This document shows positions 46,751-60,600 of a DNA stretch of 64,000 nt, in pieces (positions within the stretch are counted from its first letter, which is position 1; each line of letters starts with the position of its first letter). The position numbers and the translations under genes are program-made. The notes beneath the pieces were generated by a model. The model had not been told where the DNA came from. It did no database searches and saw only the letters and a list, made by a program, of their open reading frames with translations. The stretch comes from Ptiloglossa arizonensis (lineage: Eukaryota > Arthropoda > Insecta > Hymenoptera > Colletidae): the NCBI RefSeq assembly GCF_051014685.1, contig NW_027478396.1, positions 806,001-870,000 of the forward strand, written 5' to 3'.

Positions 46751-47770
46751 TTTCTCCGTTTCTTTCTTCGTTTCTACGTTTATTTCTTCGTTTCTCCATT
46801 TATTTCTCCGATTCTTCGTTTCTTTCTTCGTTTCTCCGTTTCTTTCTTCCTTTCTCCGTTTCTTTCTGCGTTTCTCCGTTTCCTTCTTCGTTTCTCCGTT
46901 TATTTCTTCGTTTCTCGATTTATTTCTCCGTTTCCCCGTTTCTTTCTGCGTTTCTCCGTTTCTTTGTTCGTTTCTCCGCTTCTTTCTGCGTTTCATCGTT
47001 TCTTTCTTCGTTACTCCGTTTCTTTCTTCGTTTCTCCGTTTCTTTCCTCGTTTCTCTGTTTCTTTCTTCGTTTCTACGTTTATTTCTTCGTTTCTCCATT
47101 TATTTCTCCGTTTCTCCGTTTCTTTCTTCGTTTCTCCGTTTCTTTGTTCGTTTCTCCGTTTCATTGTTCGTATCTCCGTTTCTTTCTTCGTTTCTCCATT
47201 TATTTCTCCGTTCCTCCGTTTCTTTCTTCGTTTCTCCGTTTCTTTGTTCGTTTCTCCGTTTCATTGTTCGTATCTCCGTTTCTTTCTTCGTTTCTCCATT
47301 TATTTCTTCGTTTCTCCGTTTCTTTCTTCGTTTCTCCGTTTCTTTTTTCGTTTGTCCGTTTCTTTCTTCGTTTCTCCGTTTCTTTCTTCGTTTCTCCGTT
47401 TCTTTGTTCGTTTCTCCGTTTATTTCTTCTTTTCTCCATTTATTTCTCCGTTTCTTCGTTTCTTTCTTCGTTACTCCGTTTCTTTTATCGTATCTCCGTT
47501 TCTTTCTTCGTTTCTCCGTTTATTTCTTCTTTTCTCCATTTATTTCTCCGTTTCTCCGTTTCTTTCTTCGTTTCTCCGTTTCTTTCTTCGTTTCTCCGTT
47601 TCTTTGTTCGTTTCTCCGTTTCTTTGTTCGTTTCTCCGTTTATTTCTTCGTTTCTCCATTTATTTCTTCGTTTCTCCGATTCTTTCTTCGTTACTCCTTT
47701 TCTTTCATCGTATCTCCGTATCTTTCTTCGTTTCTCCGTTTCTTTCTTCGTTTCTCCGTTTCTTTCTTCG

Positions 47771-49611
47771 TTTCTCGGATTCTTCCTTCGTTACTCCGTT
47801 TCTTTCATCGTATCTACGTTTCTTTCTTCGTTTCTCCGTTTCTCTCTTCGTTTCTCCGTTTCTTTCTTCGTTTCTCCATTTATTTCTTCGATTCTCCGTT
47901 TCTTTGTTCGTTTCTCCGTTTCATTCTTCGTTTCTTCGTTTCTTTCTTCGTTACTCCGTTTCTTTTATCGTATCTCCGTTTCTTTCTTCGTTTCTCCGTT
48001 TCTTTCTTCGTTTCTCCGTTTCTTTCTTCGTTTCTCCGTTTCTTTCTTCGTTTCTCCATTTATTTCTCCGTTTCTCCGTTTCTTTTTTCGTTTGTCCGTT
48101 TCTTTCTTCGTTTCTCCGTTTCTTTCTTCGTTTCTCCGTTTCTTTGTTCGTTTCTCCGTTTATTTCTTCGTTTCTCCATTTATTTCTCCGTTTCTCCGTT
48201 TCTTTCTTCGTTTCTCCGTTTCTTTCTTCGTTTCTCCGTTTCTTTGTTCGTTTCTCCGTTTATTTCTTCGTTTCTCCATTTATTTCTTCGTTTCTCCGAT
48301 TCTTTCTTCGTTACTCCGTTTCTTTCATCGTATCTCCGTTTCTTTCTTCGTTTCTCCGTTTCTTTCTTCGTTTCTCCGTTTCTTTCTTCGTTTCTCGGAT
48401 TCTTCCTTCGTTACTCCGTTTCTTTCATCGTATCTACGTTTCTTTCTTCGTTTCTCCGTTTCTCTCTTCGTTTCTCCGTTTCTTTCTTCGTTTCTCCATT
48501 TATTTCTTCGATTCTCCGTTTCTTTGTTCGTTTCTCCGTTTCTTTCTTTGTTTCTCCGTTTGTTTCTTCATTTCTCCGTATATTTCTTCGTTTCTCCGTT
48601 TCATTCTTCGTTTCTGCGTTTCTTTGTTTGTTTCTCCGTTTCTTTGTTCCTTTCTCCGTTTCTTTTTTCGTTTCTCCGTTTCCTTGTTCGTTTCTCCGTT
48701 TATTTCTTCGTTTCTCCATTTATTTCTCCGTTTCTCCGTTTCTTTCTTCGTTTCTCCGTTTCTTTTTTCGTTTCTCCGTTTCTTTCTTCGTTTCTCCGTT
48801 TCTTTCTTCGTTTCTCCGTTTCTTTCTTCGTTTCTCCGTTTCTTTCTTCGACTCTCCGTTTCTTTGTTCGTTTCTCTGTTTCATTCTTCGTTTCTCCGTT
48901 CCTTTGTTCGTTTCTTTCTTCGTTTCTCTGTTTATTTCTCCGTTTCTCCGTTTCTTTCTTCGTTTCTCCGTTTGTTTTTTCGTTTCTCTGTTTCTTTCTT
49001 CGTTTCTCCGTTTCTTTCTTCGTTTCTGCGTTTCTTTCTCCGTTTCTCCGTTCCTTTCTTCGTTTCTCCGTTTGCTTGTTCGTTTCTGCATTTATTTCTT
49101 CTTTTCTCCATTTATTTCTCCGATTCTCCGTTTCTTTCTACGTTTCTCAGTTTCTTTCTTCGTTTCTCCGTTTCTTTCTTCGTTTCTCCGTTTCTTCCTT
49201 CGTTTCTCCGTTTCTTTCTTCGTTTCTCCGTTTCTTTGTTCATTTCTCCGTTTATTTCTTCGTTTCTCCATTTATTTCTGCGCTTCTCCGATTCTTCCTT
49301 CGTTACTCCGTTTCTTTCATCGTATCTACGTTTCTTTCTTCGTTTCTCCGTTTTATTCTTCGTTTCTCCGTTTCTTTCTTCGTTTCTCCATTTATTTCTT
49401 CGATTCTCCGCTTCTTTGTTCGTTTCTCCGTTTCTTTCTTTGTTTCTCCGTTTGTTTCTTCATTTCTCCGTATATTTCTTCGTTTCTCCGTTTCATTCTT
49501 CGTTTCTGCGTTTCTTTGTTTGTTTCTCCGTTTCTTTGTTCCTTTCTCCGTTTCTTTGTTCGTTTCTCCGTTTCCTTGTTCGTTTCTCCGTTTATTTCTT
49601 CGTTTCTCCAT
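47771..49611 (+). repeat. 892-bp and 620-bp offset duplications
   Basis: The stretch 48,411-48,719 recurs at 49,303-49,611, sharing CGTATCTACG, TTTCTTTGTTTCTCCG, TTTGTTTCTTCATTTC and TTTGTTTGTTTC. TTTCTCGGATTCTTCC also occurs at 47,771 and 48,391, an offset of 620 bp, so the same sub-block appears three times. Confidence 0.8.
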
Positions 49612-52600
49612 TTATTTCTCCGTTTCTCCGTTTCTTTCTTCGTTTCTCCGTTTCTTTTTTCGTTTCTCCGTTTCTTTCTTCGTTTCTCCGTTTCTTTCTT
49701 CGTTTCTCCGTTTCTTTCTTCGTTTCTCCGTTTCTTTCTTCGACTCTCCGTTTCTTTGTTCGTTTCTTTCTTCGTTTCTCTGTTTCTTTCTTCGTTTCTC
49801 CGTTTCTTTGTTCGTTTCTTTCTTCGTTTCTCTGTTTCTTTCTTCGTTTCTGCGTTTCTTTCTTCGTTTCTCCGTTTCTTTCTTCGTTTCTCCGTTTGTT
49901 TCTTCGTTTCTCCATTTATTTCTCCGTTTCTCCGTTTCTTTCTTCGTTTCTCCGTTTCTTTGTTCGTTTCTCTGTTTCTTTCTTCGTTTCTCCGTTTCTT
50001 TCTTCGTTTCTCCGTTTCTTTCTCCGTTTCTCCGTTTCTTTCTTCGTTTCTCCGTTTGCTTGTTCGTTTCTCCATTTATTTCCTCGTTTCTCCATTTATT
50101 TCTCCGATTCTCCGTTTCTTTCTACGTTTCTCAGTTTCTTTCTTCGTTTCTCCGTTTCTTTCTTCGTTTCCCCGTTTCCTTGTTCGCTTCTCCGTTTATT
50201 TCTTCGTTTCTGCATTTATTTCTCCGTTCCTCCGTTTCTTTGTTCGTTTCTCCATTTATTTCTTCGTTTCTACGTTTCTTTCTTCGTTTCTCCGTTTCTT
50301 TCTTCGTTTCTCCGTTTCTTTCTTCGTTTCTCCGTTTATTTCTTCGTTTCTCCATTTATTTCTCCGTTTCTTCATTTCTTTTCTCGTTTCTCCGTTTCTT
50401 TGTTCGTTTCTCCGTTTCTTTGTTCGTTTCTCCGTTTCTTTCTTCCTTTCTCCGTTTCTATCTTCGTTTCTCCGATTCTTTCTTCGTTTCTCCGTTTCTT
50501 TGTTCGTTTCTCCATTTATTTCTCCGTTCCTCCGTTTCTATCTTCGTTTCTCCGTTTCTTTCTTCGCTTCTCCGTTTCTTTCTTCGTTTCTCCGTTTCTC
50601 TTTTCGTTTCTCCGTTTCTTTCTTCGTTTCTACGTTTCTTTCTTCGTTTCTCCGTTTATATCTTCGTTTCTCCGTTTATTTCTCCGTTTCATTCTTCGTT
50701 TCTCCGTTTCTTTCTTCGTTTCTCCATTTATTTCTTCGTTTCTCCGTTTTCTTGTTCGTTTCTCCGTTTATTTCTTCGTTTCTCCGTTTCTTTGTTCGTC
50801 TCTCCGTTTCTTTGTTCGTTTCTCCGTTTCTTTCTGCGTTTCATCGTTTCTTTCTTCGTTACTCCGTTTCTTTCTTCGTTTCTCCGTTTCTTTCTTCGTT
50901 TCTACGTTTATTTCTTCGTTTCTCCATTTATTTCTCCGTTTCTCGGTTTATTTCTTCATTTCGCCGTTTCTTTCTTCGTTTCTCCGTTTCTTTCTTCGTT
51001 TCTTCGGTTCTTTTTTCGTTTCCCCGTTTATATCTTCGTTTCTACATCTATTTCTCCGTCTCTTTCTTCGTTTCTCCGTTTCATTCTTCGTTTCTCCGTT
51101 TCTTTCTTCGTTTCTCCGTTTATATCTTCGTTTCTCCGTTTATTTCTCCGTTTCATTTTTCGTTTCTCCGTTTCTTTGTTCGTTTCTCCGTTTCTTTGTT
51201 CGTTTCTCCGTTTCTTTCTTCCTTTCTCCGTTTCTTTCTTCGTTTCTCCGTTTCTTTCTTCGTTTCCCCGTTTCCTTGTTCGCTTCTCCGTTTATTTCTT
51301 CGTTTCTCCATTTATTTCTCCGTTTCTTTCTTCGTTTCTCCGTTTCTTTGTTCGTTTCTCCGTTTCTTTCTTCAGTTCTCCGTTTCATTGTTCGTTTCTC
51401 CGTTTATTTGTTCGTTTCTCCGTTTCTTTGTTCTTTTCTCCGTTTCTTTGTTCGTTTCTCCGTTTCTTTGTTCGTTTCTCCGTTTCTTTCTTCCTTTCTC
51501 CGTTTTTTTCTTCGTTTCTCCGTTTCTTTCTTCGTTTCTCCGTTTCATTCTTCGTTTCTCCGTTTCTTTCTTCGTTTCTCCGTTTATATCTTCGTTTCTC
51601 CGTTTATTTCTCCGTTTCATTCTTCGTTTCTCCGTTTCTTTGTTCGTTTCTCCGTTTCTTTGTTCGTTTCTCCGTTTCTTTCTTCCTTTCTCCGTTTCTT
51701 TCTTCGTTTCTCCGTTTCTTTCTTCGTTTCCCCGTTTCCTTGTTCGCTTCTCCGTTTATTTCTTCGTTTCTCCATTTATTTCTCCGTTTCTTTCTTCGTT
51801 TCTCCGTTTCTTTCTTCGTTTCTCCGTTTCCTTGTTCGTTTCTCCGATTCTTTCTTCGTTTCTCCGTTGCTTCGTTCGTTTCTCCGTTTCTTTCTTCGTT
51901 TCTCCGTTTCTTTCTTCGTTTCTCCGTTTCTTGTTCGTTTCTCCGTTTATTTCTTCGTTTCTCCATTTATTTCTCCGTTTCTTTCTTCGTTTCTCCGTTG
52001 CTTTGTTCGTTTCTCCGTTTCTTTGTTCGTTTCTCCGTTTCTTTGTTCGTTTCTCCGTTTCTTTGTTCGTTTCTCCGTTTCTTTCTTCGTTTCTCCGTTT
52101 CATTCTTCGTTTCTCCATTTCTTTCTCGTTTCTTTCTTCGTTTTTCCGTTTCTTTGTTCGTTTCTCCGTTTCTATCTTCGTTTCTCCGTTCCTTTCTTCG
52201 TTTCTCCGTTTCCATGTTCGTTTCTCCGTTTATTTCTTCGTTTCTCCATTTATTTCTCCGTTTCTTTCTTCGTTTCTCCGTTGCTTTGATCGTTTCTCCG
52301 TTTCTTTGTTCGTTTCTCCGTTTCTTTCTTCGTTTCTCCGTTGCTTTGTTCGTTTCTCCGTTTCTTTGTTCGTTTCTCCGTTTCTTTCTTCGTTTCTCCG
52401 CTTCTTTCTTCGTTTCTGCGTTTCTTTCTTCGTTTCTCCGTTTCTATCTTCGTTTCTCCGATTCTTTCTTCGTTTCTCCGTTTCTTTGTTCGTTTCTCCT
52501 TTTCTTTCTTCGTTTCTCCGTTTCTATCTTCGTTTCTCCGTTTCTTTCTTCGCTTCTCCGTTTCTTTCTTCGTTTCTCCGTTTCTCTTTTCGTTTCTCCG

Positions 52601-52679
52601 TTTCTTTCTTCGTTTCTACATTTCTTTCTTTGTTTCTCCGTTTCTTTCTCCATTTCTCCGTTTATTTCTTCGTTTCTCC

Positions 52680-55600
52680 GTTTCATTCTTCGTTTCTGCC
52701 TTTCGTGTTCGTTTCTCTGTTTCTTTCTTCGTTTCTCCGTTTCTTTCTCCGTTTCTCGGTTTATTTCTTCATTTCGCCGTTTCTTTCTTCGTTTCTCCGT
52801 TTCTTTCTTCGTTTCTTCGGTTCTTTTTTCGTTTCTCCGTTTATATCTTCGTTTCTACATCTATTTCTCCGTCTCTTTCTTCGTTTCTCCGTTTCATTCT
52901 TCGTTTCTCCGTTTCTTTCTTCGTTTCTCCGTTTATATCTTCGTTTCTCCGTTTATTTCTCCGTTTCATTCTTCGTTTCTCCGTTTCTTTGTTCGTTTCT
53001 CCGTTTCTTTGTTCGTTTCTCCGTTTCTTTCTTCCATTCTTCGTTTCTTTCTTCGTTTCTCCGTTTCTTTCTTCGTTTCCCCGTTTCCTTGTTCGCTTCT
53101 CCGTTTATTTCTTCGTTTCTCCATTTATTTCTCCGTTTCTTTGTTCGTTTCTCCGTTTCTTTCTTCAGTTCTCCGTTTCATTGTTCGTTTCTCCGTTTAT
53201 TTGTTCGTTTCTCCGTTTCTTTGTTCTTTTCTCCGTTTCTTTGTTCGTTTCTCCGTTTCTTTGTTCGTTTCTCCGTTTCTTTCTTCCTTTCTCCGTTTTT
53301 TTCTTCGTTTCTCCGTTTCTTTCTTCGTTTCCCCGTTTCCTTGTTCGCTTCTCCGTTTATTTCTTCGTTTCTCCATTTATTTCTCCGTTTCTTTCTTCGT
53401 TTCTCCGTTTCTATCTTCGTTTCTCCGATTCTTTCTTCGTTTCTATGTGTCCTTGTTCGTTTCTCCGTTCATTTCTTCGTTTCTCCATTTATTTCTCCGT
53501 TTCTTTCTTCGTTTCTCCGTTGCTTTGTACGTTTCTCCGTTTCTTTGTTCGTTTCTCCGTTTCTTTGTTCGTTTCTCCGTTTCTTTGTTCGTTTCTCCGT
53601 TTCTTTGTTCGTTTCTCCGTTTCTTTCTTCGTTTCTGCGTTTCTTTGTTCGTTTCTCCGTTTCTTTGTTCGTTTCTCCGTTTCTTTGTTCGTTTCTCCGT
53701 TTCTTTCTTCGTTTCTCCGTTTCTTTCTTCGTTTCTCCGTTTCTTTTATCGTTTCTTCGTTTCTCCGTTTATTTCTCCGTTTCATTCTTCGTTTCTCCGT
53801 TTCTTTGTTCGTTTCTCCGTTTCTTTGTTCGTTTCTTTGTTCGTTTCTCCGTTTCATTGTTCGTTTCTCCGTTTCTTTGTTCTTTTCTCCGTTTCTTTGT
53901 TCGTTTCTCCGTTTCTTTCTTTGTTTCTCCGTTTCTTTCTTCATTTCTCCGTTTCTTTCTTCGTTTCTCCGTTTATTTCTTCGTTTCTCCATTTAGTTCT
54001 CCGTTTCTCGGTTTATTTCTTCGTTTCTCCATTTATTTCTCCGTTTCTTTCTTCGTTTCTCCGTTTCTTTCTTAGTTTCTCCGTTTCTTTCTTCGTTTCT
54101 CCGTTTCTTTCTTCGTTTCACCGTTTATTTCTTCGTTTCTCCGTTTCTTTCTTCGTTTCTCCGTTTCTTTCTTCGTTTCTCCGTTTACTTCTTCGTTTCT
54201 CCATTTATTTCTCCGTTTCTCCGTTTCCTTCTTCGTTTCTCCGTTTCTTTGTTCGTTTCTCCGTTTCTTTCTTCGTTTCTCCGTTTCTTTCTCGTTTCTC
54301 CGTTTCTTTCTCCGTTTCTCGGTTTATTCCTTCGTTTCTCCATTTATTTCGCCGATTCTCCGTTTCATTTATCGTTCCTCCGTTTCTTTCTTCGTTTCTC
54401 CGTTTCTTTCTTCGTTTCTCCGTTTCTTTGTTCGTTTCTCCGTTTCTTTCTTCGTATCTCCGTTTCTCTCTTCGTTTCTCCGTTTATTTCTTCGTTTCTC
54501 CATTTATTTCTCCGTTTCTCCGTTTCCTTCTTCGTTTCTCCGTTTCTTTGTTCGTTTCTCCGTTTCATTCTTCGTTTCTGCGTCTCATTGTTCGTTTCTC
54601 TGTTTCTTTCATCGTTTCTCCGTTTCTTTCTCCGTTTCTCGGTTTATTCCTTCGTTTCTCCATTTATTTCTCCGATTCTCCGTTTCTTTCTTCGTTTCTC
54701 CGTTTCTATCTTCGTTTCTCCGTTTCTTTCTTCGTTTCTCCGTTTCTTTTATCGTTTCTTCGTTTCTCCGTTTATTTCTCCGTTTCATTCTTCGTTTCTC
54801 CGTTTCTTTGTTCGTTTCTCCGTTTCTTTGTTCGTTTCTCCGTTTCATTGTTCGTTTCTCCGTTTCTTTGTTCTTTTCTCCGTTTCTTTGTTCGTTTCTC
54901 CGTTTCTCTCTTTGTGTCTCCGTTTCTTTCTTCATTTCTCCGTTTCTTTCTTCGTTTCTCCGTTTATTTCTTCTTTTCTCCATTTAGTTCTCCGTTTCTC
55001 GGTTTATTTCTTCGTTTCTCCATTTATTTCTCCGTTTCTTTCTTCGTTTCTCCGTTTCTTTCTTAGTTTCTCCGTTTCTTTCTTCGTTTCTCCGTTTCTT
55101 TCTTCGTTTCACCGTTTATTTCTTCGTTTCTCCGTTTCTTTCTTCGTTTCTCCGTTTCTTTCTTCGTTTCTCCATTTATTTCTCCGATTATCCGTTTCTT
55201 TCTTCGTTTCTCCGTTTCTTTCTTCGTTTCTCCGTTTCTTTCTTCGTTTCTCCGTTTCTTTTATCGTTTCTTCGTTTCTACATTTATTTCTCCGTTTTTT
55301 TCTTCGTTTCTCCGTTTCTTTGTTCGTTTCTCCGTTTCTTTGTTCGTTTCTCCGTTCCTTTGTTCGTTTCTCCGTTTCATTCTTTGTATCTCCGTTTCTC
55401 TCTTCGTTTCCCCGTTCCTTTCTTCGTTTCTCCGTTTCTTTGTTCGTTTCTCCGTTTCTTTATTTGTTTCTCCGTTTCTTTCTTCGTTTCTCCGTTTCAT
55501 TCTTCGTTTCTGCCTTTCGTGTTCGTTTCTCTGTTTCTTTCTTCGTTTCTCCGTTTCTTTCTCCGTTTCTCGGTTTATTTCTTCATTTCGCCGTTTCTTT

Positions 55601-57613
55601 CTTCGTTTCTCCGTTTCTTTCTTCGTTTCTTCGGTTCTTTTTTCGTTTCTCCGTTTATATCTTCGTTTCTACATCTATTTCTCCGTCTCTTTCTTCGTTT
55701 CTCCGTTTCATTCTTCGTTTCTCCGTTTCTTTCTTCGTTTCTCCGTTTATATCTTCGTTTCTCCGTTTATTTCTCCGTTTCATTCTTCGTTTCTCCGTTT
55801 CTTTGTTCGTTTCTCCGTTTCTTTGTTCGTTTCTCCGTTTCTTTCTTCCATTCTCCGTTTCTTTCTTCGTTTCTCCGTTTCTTTCTTCGTTTCCCCGTTT
55901 CCTTGTTCGCTTCTCCGTTTTTTTCTTCGTTTCTCCATTTATTTCTCCGTTTCTTTCTTCGTTTCTCCGTTTCTTTGTTCGTTTCTCCGTTTCTTTCTTC
56001 AGTTCTCCGTTTCATTGTTCGTTTCTCCGTTTATTTGTTCGTTTCTCCGTTTCTTTGTTCTTTTCTCCGTTTCTTTGTTCGTTTCTCCGTTTCTTTGTTC
56101 GTTTCTCCGTTTCTTTCTTCCTTTCTCCGTTTTTTTCTTCGTTTCTCCGTTTCTTTCTTCGTTTCCCCGTTTCCTTGTTCGCTTCTCCGTTTATTTCTTC
56201 GTTTCTCCATTTATTTCTCCGTTTCTTTCTTCGTTTCTCCGTTTCTATCTTCGTTTCTCCGATTCTTTCTTCGTTTCTCTGTGTCCTTCTTCGTTTCTCC
56301 GTTTATTTCTTCGTTTCTCCATTTATTTCTCCGTTTCTTTCTTCGTTTCTCCGTTGCTTTGTTCGTTTCTCCGTTTCTTTGTTCGTTTCTCCGTTTCTTT
56401 GTTCGTTTCTCCGTTTCTTTGTTCGTTTCTCCGTTTCTTTGTTCGTTTCTCCGTTTCTTTCTTCGTTTCTGCGTTTCTTTGTTCGTTTCTCCGTTTCTTT
56501 GTTCGTTTCTCCGTTTCTTTGTTCGTTTCTCCGTTTCTTTCTTCGTTTCTCCGTTTCTTTCTTCGTTTCTCCGTTTCTTTTATCGTTTCTTCGTTTCTCC
56601 GTTTATTTCTCCGTTTCATTCTTCGTTTCTCCGTTTCTTTGTTCGTTTCTCCGTTTCTTTGTTCGTTTCTTTGTTCGTTTCTCCGTTTCATTGTTCGTTT
56701 CTCCGTTTCTTTGTTCTTTTCTCCGTTTCTTTGTTCGTTTCTCCGTTTCTTTCTTTGTTTCTCCGTTTCTTTCTTCATTTCTCCGTTTCTTTCTTCGTTT
56801 CTCCGTTTATTTCTTCGTTTCTCCATTTAGTTCTCCGTTTCTCGGTTTATTTCTTCGTTTCTCCATTTATTTCTCCGTTTCTTTCTTCGTTTCTCCGTTT
56901 CTTTCTTAGTTTCTCCGTTTCTTTCTTCGTTTCTCCGTTTCTTTCTTCGTTTCACCGTTTATTTCTTCGTTTCTCCGTTTCTTTCTTCGTTTCTCCGTTT
57001 CTTTCTTCGTTTCTCCGTTTACTTCTTCGTTTCTCCATTTATTTCTCCGTTTCTCCGTTTCCTTCTTCGTTTCTCCGTTTCTTTGTTCGTTTCTCCGTTT
57101 CTTTCTTCGTTTCTCCGTTTCTTTCTCGTTTCTCCGTTTCTTTCTCCGTTTCTCGGTTTATTCCTTCGTTTCTCCATTTATTTCGCCGATTCTCCGTTTC
57201 ATTTATCGTTCCTCCGTTTCTTTCTTCGTTTCTCCGTTTCTTTCTTCGTTTCTCCGTTTCTTTGTTCGTTTCTCCGTTTCTTTCTTCGTATCTCCGTTTC
57301 TCTCTTCGTTTCTCCGTTTATTTCTTCGTTTCTCCATTTATTTCTCCGTTTCTCCGTTTCCTTCTTCGTTTCTCCGTTTCTTTGTTCGTTTCTCCGTTTC
57401 ATTCTTCGTTACTGCGTCTCATTGTTCGTTTCTCTGTTTCTTTCATCGTTTCTCCGTTTCTTTCTCCGTTTCTCGGTTTATTCCTTCGTTTCTCCATTTA
57501 TTTCTCCGATTCTCCGTTTCTTTCTTCGTTTCTCCGTTTCTTTCTTCGTTTCTCCGTTTCTTTCTTCGTTTCTCCGTTTCTTTTATCGTTTCTTCGTTTC
57601 TCCGTTTATTTCT
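52680..57613 (+). repeat. Tandem duplication of about 2.83 kb (52,680-55,494 and 55,494-57,613 onward)
   Basis: TTTCTGCCTTTCGTG (TTTCGTG at 52,701 and 55,515) opens both copies, an offset of 2,814 bp; after a 20-bp difference the offset is 2,834 bp, as seen for 53,489-53,992 against 56,323-56,826 and 54,365-54,568 against 57,199-57,402. Shared words include TTTCTACATCTATTTC, TTTCTTCGGTTC and CATTTAGTTCTCCG. The second copy stops matching at about 57,613. Confidence 0.85.
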
Positions 57614-60600
57614 CCGTTTCATTCTTCGTATCTCCGTTTCTCTCTTCGTTTCCCCGTTCCTTTCTTCGTTTCTCCGTTTCTTTGTTCGTTTCTCCGTTTC
57701 TTTATTTGTTTCTCCGTTTCTTTCTTCGTTTCTCCGTTTCTTTGTTCGTTTTTCCGTTTCTTTGTTCGTTTCTCCGTTTATTTCTTCTTTTCTCCATTTA
57801 GTTCTCCGTTTCTCGGTTTATTTCTTCGTTTCTCCATTTATTTCTCCGTTTCTTTGTTCGTTTTTCCGTTTCTTTCTTCGTACCTCCGTTTCTCTCTTCG
57901 TTTCTCCGTTTCTTTCTTCGTTTCTCCGTTTCTTTCTTAGTTTCTCCGTTTCTTTCTTCGTTTCTCCGTTTCTTTCTTCGTTTCTCCGTTTATTTCTTCG
58001 TTTCTCCGTTTCTTTCTTCGTTTCTCCGTTTCTTTCTTCGTTTCTCCGTTTATTTCTTCGTTTCTCCGTTTATTTCTCCGTTCCTCCGTTTCTATCTTCG
58101 TTTCTCCGTTTCTTTCTTCGTTTCTCCGTTTCTTTTATCGTTTCTTCGTTTCTCCGTTTCTTTCTTCGTTTCCCCGTTCATATTTTCGTTTCTCCATTTA
58201 CTTCTCCGTTTCTTTCTTCGTTTCTCCGTTTCTTTGTCCGTTTCTCCGTTTCTTTGTTCGTTTCTTCGTTTCATTCTTAGTTTCTCCGTTTCTTTCTTCG
58301 TTTCTCCGCTTCTATGTTCGTTTCTCCGTTTACTTCTTCGTTTCTCCATTTATTTCTCCGTTTCTCCGTTTCCTTCTTCGTTTCTCCGTTTCTTTCTTCG
58401 TTTCTCCGTTTCTTTCTTCGTTTCTCCGTTTATTTCTTCGTTTCTCCGTTTATTTCTCCGTTCCTCCGTTTCTTTGTTCGTTTCTCCGTTTCTTTGTTCG
58501 TTTCTCCGTTTCTTTCTCCGTTTCTGCGTTTCTTTCTTCGTTTCTCCGTTTCTTTCTTCGTTTCTCCGTTTCTTTGTTGGTTTCTCCGTCTCTTTCTTCG
58601 TTTCTCCGTTTCTTTCTTCGTTTCACCGTTTCTTTCTTCGTTTTTCCGTTTATTTCCTCGTTTCTCGATTTATTTCTCCGTTTCTCCGTTTCTTTATTCG
58701 TTTCTCCGTTTCTTTCTTCGTTTCTCCGTTTCTTTCTTCGTTTCTCTGTTTATTTCTTCGTTTCTCCATTTATTCCTCCGTTTCTTTCTTCGTTTCTCCG
58801 TTTCTTTGTTCGTTCCTCCGTTTCTTTCTTCGTTTCTACGTTTCTTTCTTCGTTTCCCCGTTTATATTTTCGTTTCTCCATTTACTTCTCCGTTTCTTTC
58901 TTCGTTTCTCTTTTTCTTTGTTCGTTTCTCCGTTTCTTTGTTCGTTTCTTCGTTTCATTCTCAGTTTCTCCGTTTCTTTCTTCGTTTCTCCGCTTCTATG
59001 TTCGTTTCTCTGTTTATTTCTTCGTTTCTCCATTTATTCCTCCGTTTCTTTCTTCGTTTCTCCGTTTCTTTGTTCGTTCCTCCGTTTCTTTCTTCGTTTC
59101 TCCGTTTCTTTCTTCGTTTCCCCGTTTGTTTTATCGTTTCTTCGTTTCTCCGTTTCTTTCTTCGTTTCCCCGTTTATATTTTCGTTTCTCCATTTACTTC
59201 TCCGTTTCTTTCTTCGTTTCTCCGTTTCATTCTTCGTTTCTCCTTTTCTTTCTACGTTTCTCCGTTTATATCTTCGTTTCTCCGTTTATTTCTCCGTTTC
59301 ATTCTTCGTTTCTCCGTTTCTTTGTTCGCTTCTCCGTTTCTTTGTTCGTTTCTCCGTTTCATTGTTCGTTTCTCCGTTTCTTTTTTCTTTTCTCCATTTC
59401 TTTGTTCGTTTCTCCGTTTCTTTCTTCGTTTCTCCGTTTCTTGTTCGTTTCTCCGTTTATTTCTTCGTTTCTCCATTTATTTCTCCGTTTCTTTCTTCGT
59501 TTCTCCGTTGCTTTGTTCGTTTCTCCGTTTCTTTGTTCGTTTCTCCGTTTCTTTGTTCGTTTCTCCGTTTCTTTGTTCGTTTCTCCGTTTCTTTCTTCGT
59601 TTCTCCGTTTCATTCTTCGTTTCTCCATTTCTTTCTCGTTTCTTTCTTCGTTTTTCCGTTTCTTTGTTCGTTTCTCCGTTTCTATCTTCGTTTCTCCGTT
59701 CCTTTCTTCTTTTCTCCGTTTCCATGTTCGTTTCTCCGTTTATTTCTTCGTTTCTCCATTTATTTCTCCGTTTCTTTCTTCGTTTCTCCGTTGCTTTGAT
59801 CGTTTCTCCGTTTCTTTGTTCGTTTCTCCGCTTCTTTCTTCGTTTCTCCGTTGCTTTGTTCGTTTCTCCGTTTCTTTGTTGGTTTCTCCGTTTCTTTCTT
59901 CGTTTCTCCGTTTCTTTCTTCGTTTCTCCGTTTCTTTCTTCGTTTCGCCGTTTCTATCTTCGTTTCTCCGATTCTTTCTTCGTTTCTCCGTTTCTTTGTT
60001 CGTTTCTCCGTTTCTTTCTTCGTTTCTACGTTTCTTTCTTTGTTTCTCCGTTTCTTTCTCCATTTCTCCGTTTATTTCTTCGTTTCTCCGTTTCATTCTT
60101 CGTTTCTGCCTTTCGTGTTCGTTTCTCCGCTTCTTTCTTCGTTTCTCCGTTGCTTTGTTCGTTTCTCCGTTTCTTTGTTCGATTCTCCGTTTCTTTCTTC
60201 GTTTCTCCGTTTCTTTCTTCGTTTCTCCGTTTATTTCTTCGTTTCTCCATTTATTTCTCCGTTTCTTTCTTCGTTTCTCCGTTGCTTTGATCGTTTCTCC
60301 GTTTCTTTGTTCGTTTCTCCGCTTCTTTCTTCGTTTCTCCGTTGCTTTGTTCGTTTCTCCGTTTCTTTGTTCGTTTCTCCGTTTCTTTCTTCGTTTCTCC
60401 GTTTCTTTCTTCGTTTCTCCATTTATTTCTCCGATTCTCCGTTTCTTTCTTCGTTTCTCCGTTTCTTTCTTCGTTTCTCCGTTTCTTTCTTCGTTTCTCC
60501 GTTTCTTTTATCGTTTCTTCGTTTCTACATTTATTTCTCCGTTTTTTTCTTCGTTTCTCCGTTTCTTTGTTCGTTTCTCCGTTTCTTTGTTCGTTTCTCC